Assembly: GCA_011800805.1 (NCBI GenBank)
Contig: MPNW01000168.1
Span: 246,447-310,446 of the forward strand
From: Hirudo medicinalis
Taxonomy: Eukaryota > Annelida > Clitellata > Hirudinida > Hirudinidae
Length of the DNA stretch: 64,000 bases
Reading direction: 5' to 3'
In this document: piece by piece, positions 61,287-64,000 of the stretch
Numbering within the stretch: the stretch's first letter is position 1
How the letters are laid out: each line of letters starts with the position of its first letter
Position numbers and translations under genes: made by a program
Notes under the pieces: generated by a model
The model's database searches: none
Told to the model about the DNA's origin: nothing
The model's input: only the letters and a program-made list of their open reading frames with translations

Positions 61287-63992
61287 ATGAATGAAAAGGA
61301 GTTGGAGAGAAAGCAACTTCTTGTTCAGTTGCTAAACGCAGTAAAGCAGGTCGCTGTCTTAGATTTTTTTTTTTAGACAAGTAATATTGTGTTTATTAGA
61401 ATTCTTGATGTTTGGTATTTTAGTGTCAACTAAAATTCATTGGAAAAAATCTTTTGGCCACAGAAAAAGATGAAAAGTAATTATTTAATAATTGATAAAT
61501 TGCAAAAAATTTTTATTTGAAATTGCCATCTTGAAAATTAGTCATGTTAGTAGCTAAATGTATGCTACATTGAGACTGCTGATCACTTACTGTCTGAGAA
61601 TCAGCTGTTGATGTTATATTATAAGATGCTTTCAATTTGATAGTTTTATTGATGAGAATGTGTTTATAATTGTTTGCTTTACAAATTTAAATTTAGCATA
61701 AAGTTGTTGTGCTCTTCATTTGAGAATGTTTTTGAGTATGGTTTGAAGGAGTTTGCCACTGTCTCTCAGTCTTCATTGAAGTAACATTTAGATTTTAAAG
61801 TGACATCTTTAAACAGAGTTATACACACTGAGCACATAATTTTTTCAGACAATTCACTGATGTCACAGGCCTTTCTAAGCTCACTTCCATTTTGCTCCCA
61901 TCTGAAAGCTCTAAAGACCATCAGAAATCATGTAATATGCACTTAAACATGAATAAATTCTGGGATAGCTGTTGACATTCTATATCTCGACTAGCATTCT
62001 GGATCGTGTTGAGGGAGCATCTGAGTCGACACGAACTGGAAAGATTCAACAGTTTAAAAAGCGTAAAAACTGATTCAGGCAAAGTCAGAGCATGGTTCAG
62101 GTCAGCGTTGAATGAGCACTCACTCGAGAAGTACTTACATTCTGTTATCAACAATGGAAAAGTTCTCCAGTTTGTTTTAGTTTCTGAGTTCTTTGACTAT
62201 TTTTAGTTTATTTTTGAATCATGTTTTTGAGCATTCCTTTGAGTTTGAATGACAAAGGGTTGTTGAATTATTTTAATCATCACAGATGTTTCTAGTAATC
62301 AAATATCTTCTCCTGAGGTTTACTATTACATATTAAACATAATTTACATAATTACATAATTAATATAATTAATTATATTAAGTAATATAATAAATTTAAT
62401 AATAATAAAATTAATATGTAATAGTAAACCTAGTATAAAAATAGTATAATTATGTAATAATATAATTAATTATATAATAATTAATATTTACATAACATAA
62501 TTAATTATTACATAATTAAGTTGGTTTTCTAAGGAATCATCAAACTTATTTCTCAGATCCAGTTATGAGAGTTGGTCATTTATGCTTGACGATGAAAAAG
62601 CTGTCACCCTTCCGAATGTGGCAGCAGGTCGAGTCTCATCGATTGTTGAGAAATTAAGAATGTGTTTCCTCATAATATTCCTCATCATATTGCAGGTGTC
62701 TCAACTATTCTGTTTGCCCTCAGCATCGATAAAAGTGAGTTGGACGACTCTTCTAGAAGTTCAAGAGAGGTTCTTGATGTCACACAAGATGTTGGAAGTT
62801 TGAAGATTAACAGCAGTGGTATGAAACTGTCAAAGAAAGAAGTTTTGAGATATTTCATGAATTTTTATGATGTTTCAGTGAGATCGAAACGCAAGAAGAA
62901 GCATGCCAAGGTGATAAACTTCGACGCGGACGTCGAGAATTTGTCGGTCGGTGGGACCGAATCCCCGTTCGACTGGAAATTCAATCCCGACGATGAATTC
63001 GGTTTGGTGTCTAGAAGTTCACGGAGCACGACGGACGATGTCATTTCTCCTAACATTCCTAGTGACAGTAGTGGACTGCAAAATTCAGATAATTTTTCTT
63101 TTGAATACGACCAACTCAGTTATTGTTCCCCCTCAAACAAATCCACCGGTTTGTACGATGAGAACTTATTGTAAGATAATTTATTTTTGTAATTTTCACG
63201 CAACTTGTTTTTCTAAGAGAGCTACGTTCCTTTGTCTAAAAGCGAGTCAAACTTGAAGGACATGGGTTGCACCGAAGAAAACAAAATCTCCCGATTTGGA
63301 TCTCTTTTCAAAAACGAGGCGCAGTAGGTTCCTAAAAGGTTTGATGAGAGTTTGTCATCGAAGTTAATGTTTCAAATTCCTGAACAGAAGTGATGCAAAA
63401 TCTGACGATTTCCTGAGGCCTGTTGGAGCGGATGGACAAGTTATCGACGTTGGAGTCTTTAAACTCGTCGACCCTGATACAACATCAGAGTCTTATGGCT
63501 CCTGTAAGCCTTTCAGAATTGTTATGAACGTAAAAGAGTTTTTATGGAATTTTTTTTGAATTGTTTACTTTGAGTTTGATTGTGCATTTAAATTTCTCTC
63601 AGGAAGTGGTGCTTTATTAATTCTTGAGACTGTTTATTATTGACTTTTAAGTTATTCTTTTGCAGTTGATTCGCAAGATTTGGTGGACATTGAAGTCTCA
63701 AAGACTGAAGATGATGCAAACATTCTTGAAAGGTTGTAATAACCTTAAAAAAATAAGTAAAGTAACTTATTATGAATCACTCGGACAGACCGGTTGTAAT
63801 AGAAGACGTGCTTATTTTCAAAAGCATGAACATCCTATCTTGATGTCTTGATTTTTGCTGTTGTTGAGTCACAGTTGACAAGACCATTGTAATGGATAAA
63901 GTGTGCTTGCTTTAACAGATGTGTTGTTTAATTTGATAGCATTCAACAAGCAACTCACAGCCCAACAACAGACATTGTAATTGAGAGAACAG
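61287..63992 (+). CDS. SNX29: sorting nexin 29 (RUN-domain part), 5' portion
   Basis: Peripheral endosomal protein; the family has an N-terminal RUN domain, a central coiled coil and a C-terminal PX domain that binds phosphoinositides. Eleven exons are visible: 61287-61349, 61424-61476, 61697-61780, 61849-61931, 61995-62169, 62557-62627, 62696-63170, 63222-63323, 63388-63503, 63666-63732, 63940-63992. All are GT-AG, in one frame of 447 codons, and the last ends at a donor just before the window edge. Family marks are QLLNAVKQCQ at the start, ENVFEYGLK, FWIVLREHLSRHELERF, RAWFRSALNEHSLEKYLH, SYESWSFMLDDEK, TLPNVAAG, STILFALSIDKSELD and the basic RKKKHAKVINFD stretch followed by acidic/Ser-rich sequence. 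These follow vertebrate SNX29 in order and spacing. Coiled-coil and PX exons lie beyond the window. Confidence 0.94.
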
Positions 63993-64000
63993 GTTGTTAA

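Overview
This is eukaryotic DNA from an invertebrate animal. It is AT-rich, intron-containing, full of microsatellites and minisatellites, and has one 300-N gap plus four single-N joins. The gene set is bilaterian: a LIM-homeobox gene of the LHX2/9 (apterous) class, a DHHC palmitoyltransferase of the ZDHHC1/11 class, a beta-type octopamine/adrenergic-like amine receptor, a Nanchung/OCR-type TRPV channel, a coiled-coil gene I do not recognise, CCZ1, a DUF4211 gene, an inward-rectifier K+ channel and the 5' part of SNX29. An octopamine-type receptor beside a Nanchung-type TRPV fits a protostome, perhaps a spiralian, but the species cannot be named from the window. No viral, plasmid or bacterial genes were seen.

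Layout. 1-5.9 kb: repeats and no convincing gene. 5.95-14.2 kb (+): LHX2/9 in four visible coding exons; its long first intron holds a 20-bp minisatellite, a SINE and the 300-N gap. 16.0-17.5 kb (+): ZDHHC1-like gene in seven exons, the first intron being apparently U12-type. 17.5-32.7 kb: gene-poor, with a decayed Tc1/mariner element (23.1-24.7 kb) and a SINE. 32.8-36.6 kb (+): amine GPCR in two exons. 37.3-44.9 kb (-): TRPV channel, 19 exons, 761 codons. 45.4-50.45 kb (-): coiled-coil gene, seven exons, 535 codons if one GC-AG intron is accepted. 50.9-53.7 kb (-): CCZ1, twelve exons, 470 codons. 55.2-56.1 kb (-): disrupted DUF4211 gene. 58.5-60.0 kb (-): single-exon Kir channel. 61.3 kb to the edge (+): SNX29, first eleven coding exons.

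Exon boundaries were placed by hand from GT-AG sites, reading-frame phase and remembered family conservation. For LHX2/9, ZDHHC1, the GPCR, TRPV, the coiled-coil gene, CCZ1 and SNX29 all joins keep one open frame, which strongly supports the models. Family names rest on recognised motifs; no database search was run.

The genes do not form an operon-like system. Several act in the nervous system (LHX2/9, amine receptor, TRPV, Kir) and two in endolysosomal traffic (CCZ1, SNX29), but neighbourhood here is probably incidental. The most unusual signals are the U12-type intron, a likely GC-AG intron, two intronic minisatellites that begin at splice donors, a Kir channel with glutamine at the rectification-controller site, an altered zinc-ligand spacing in the first LIM domain, and two exact 127-bp duplications at single Ns that look like assembler joins.
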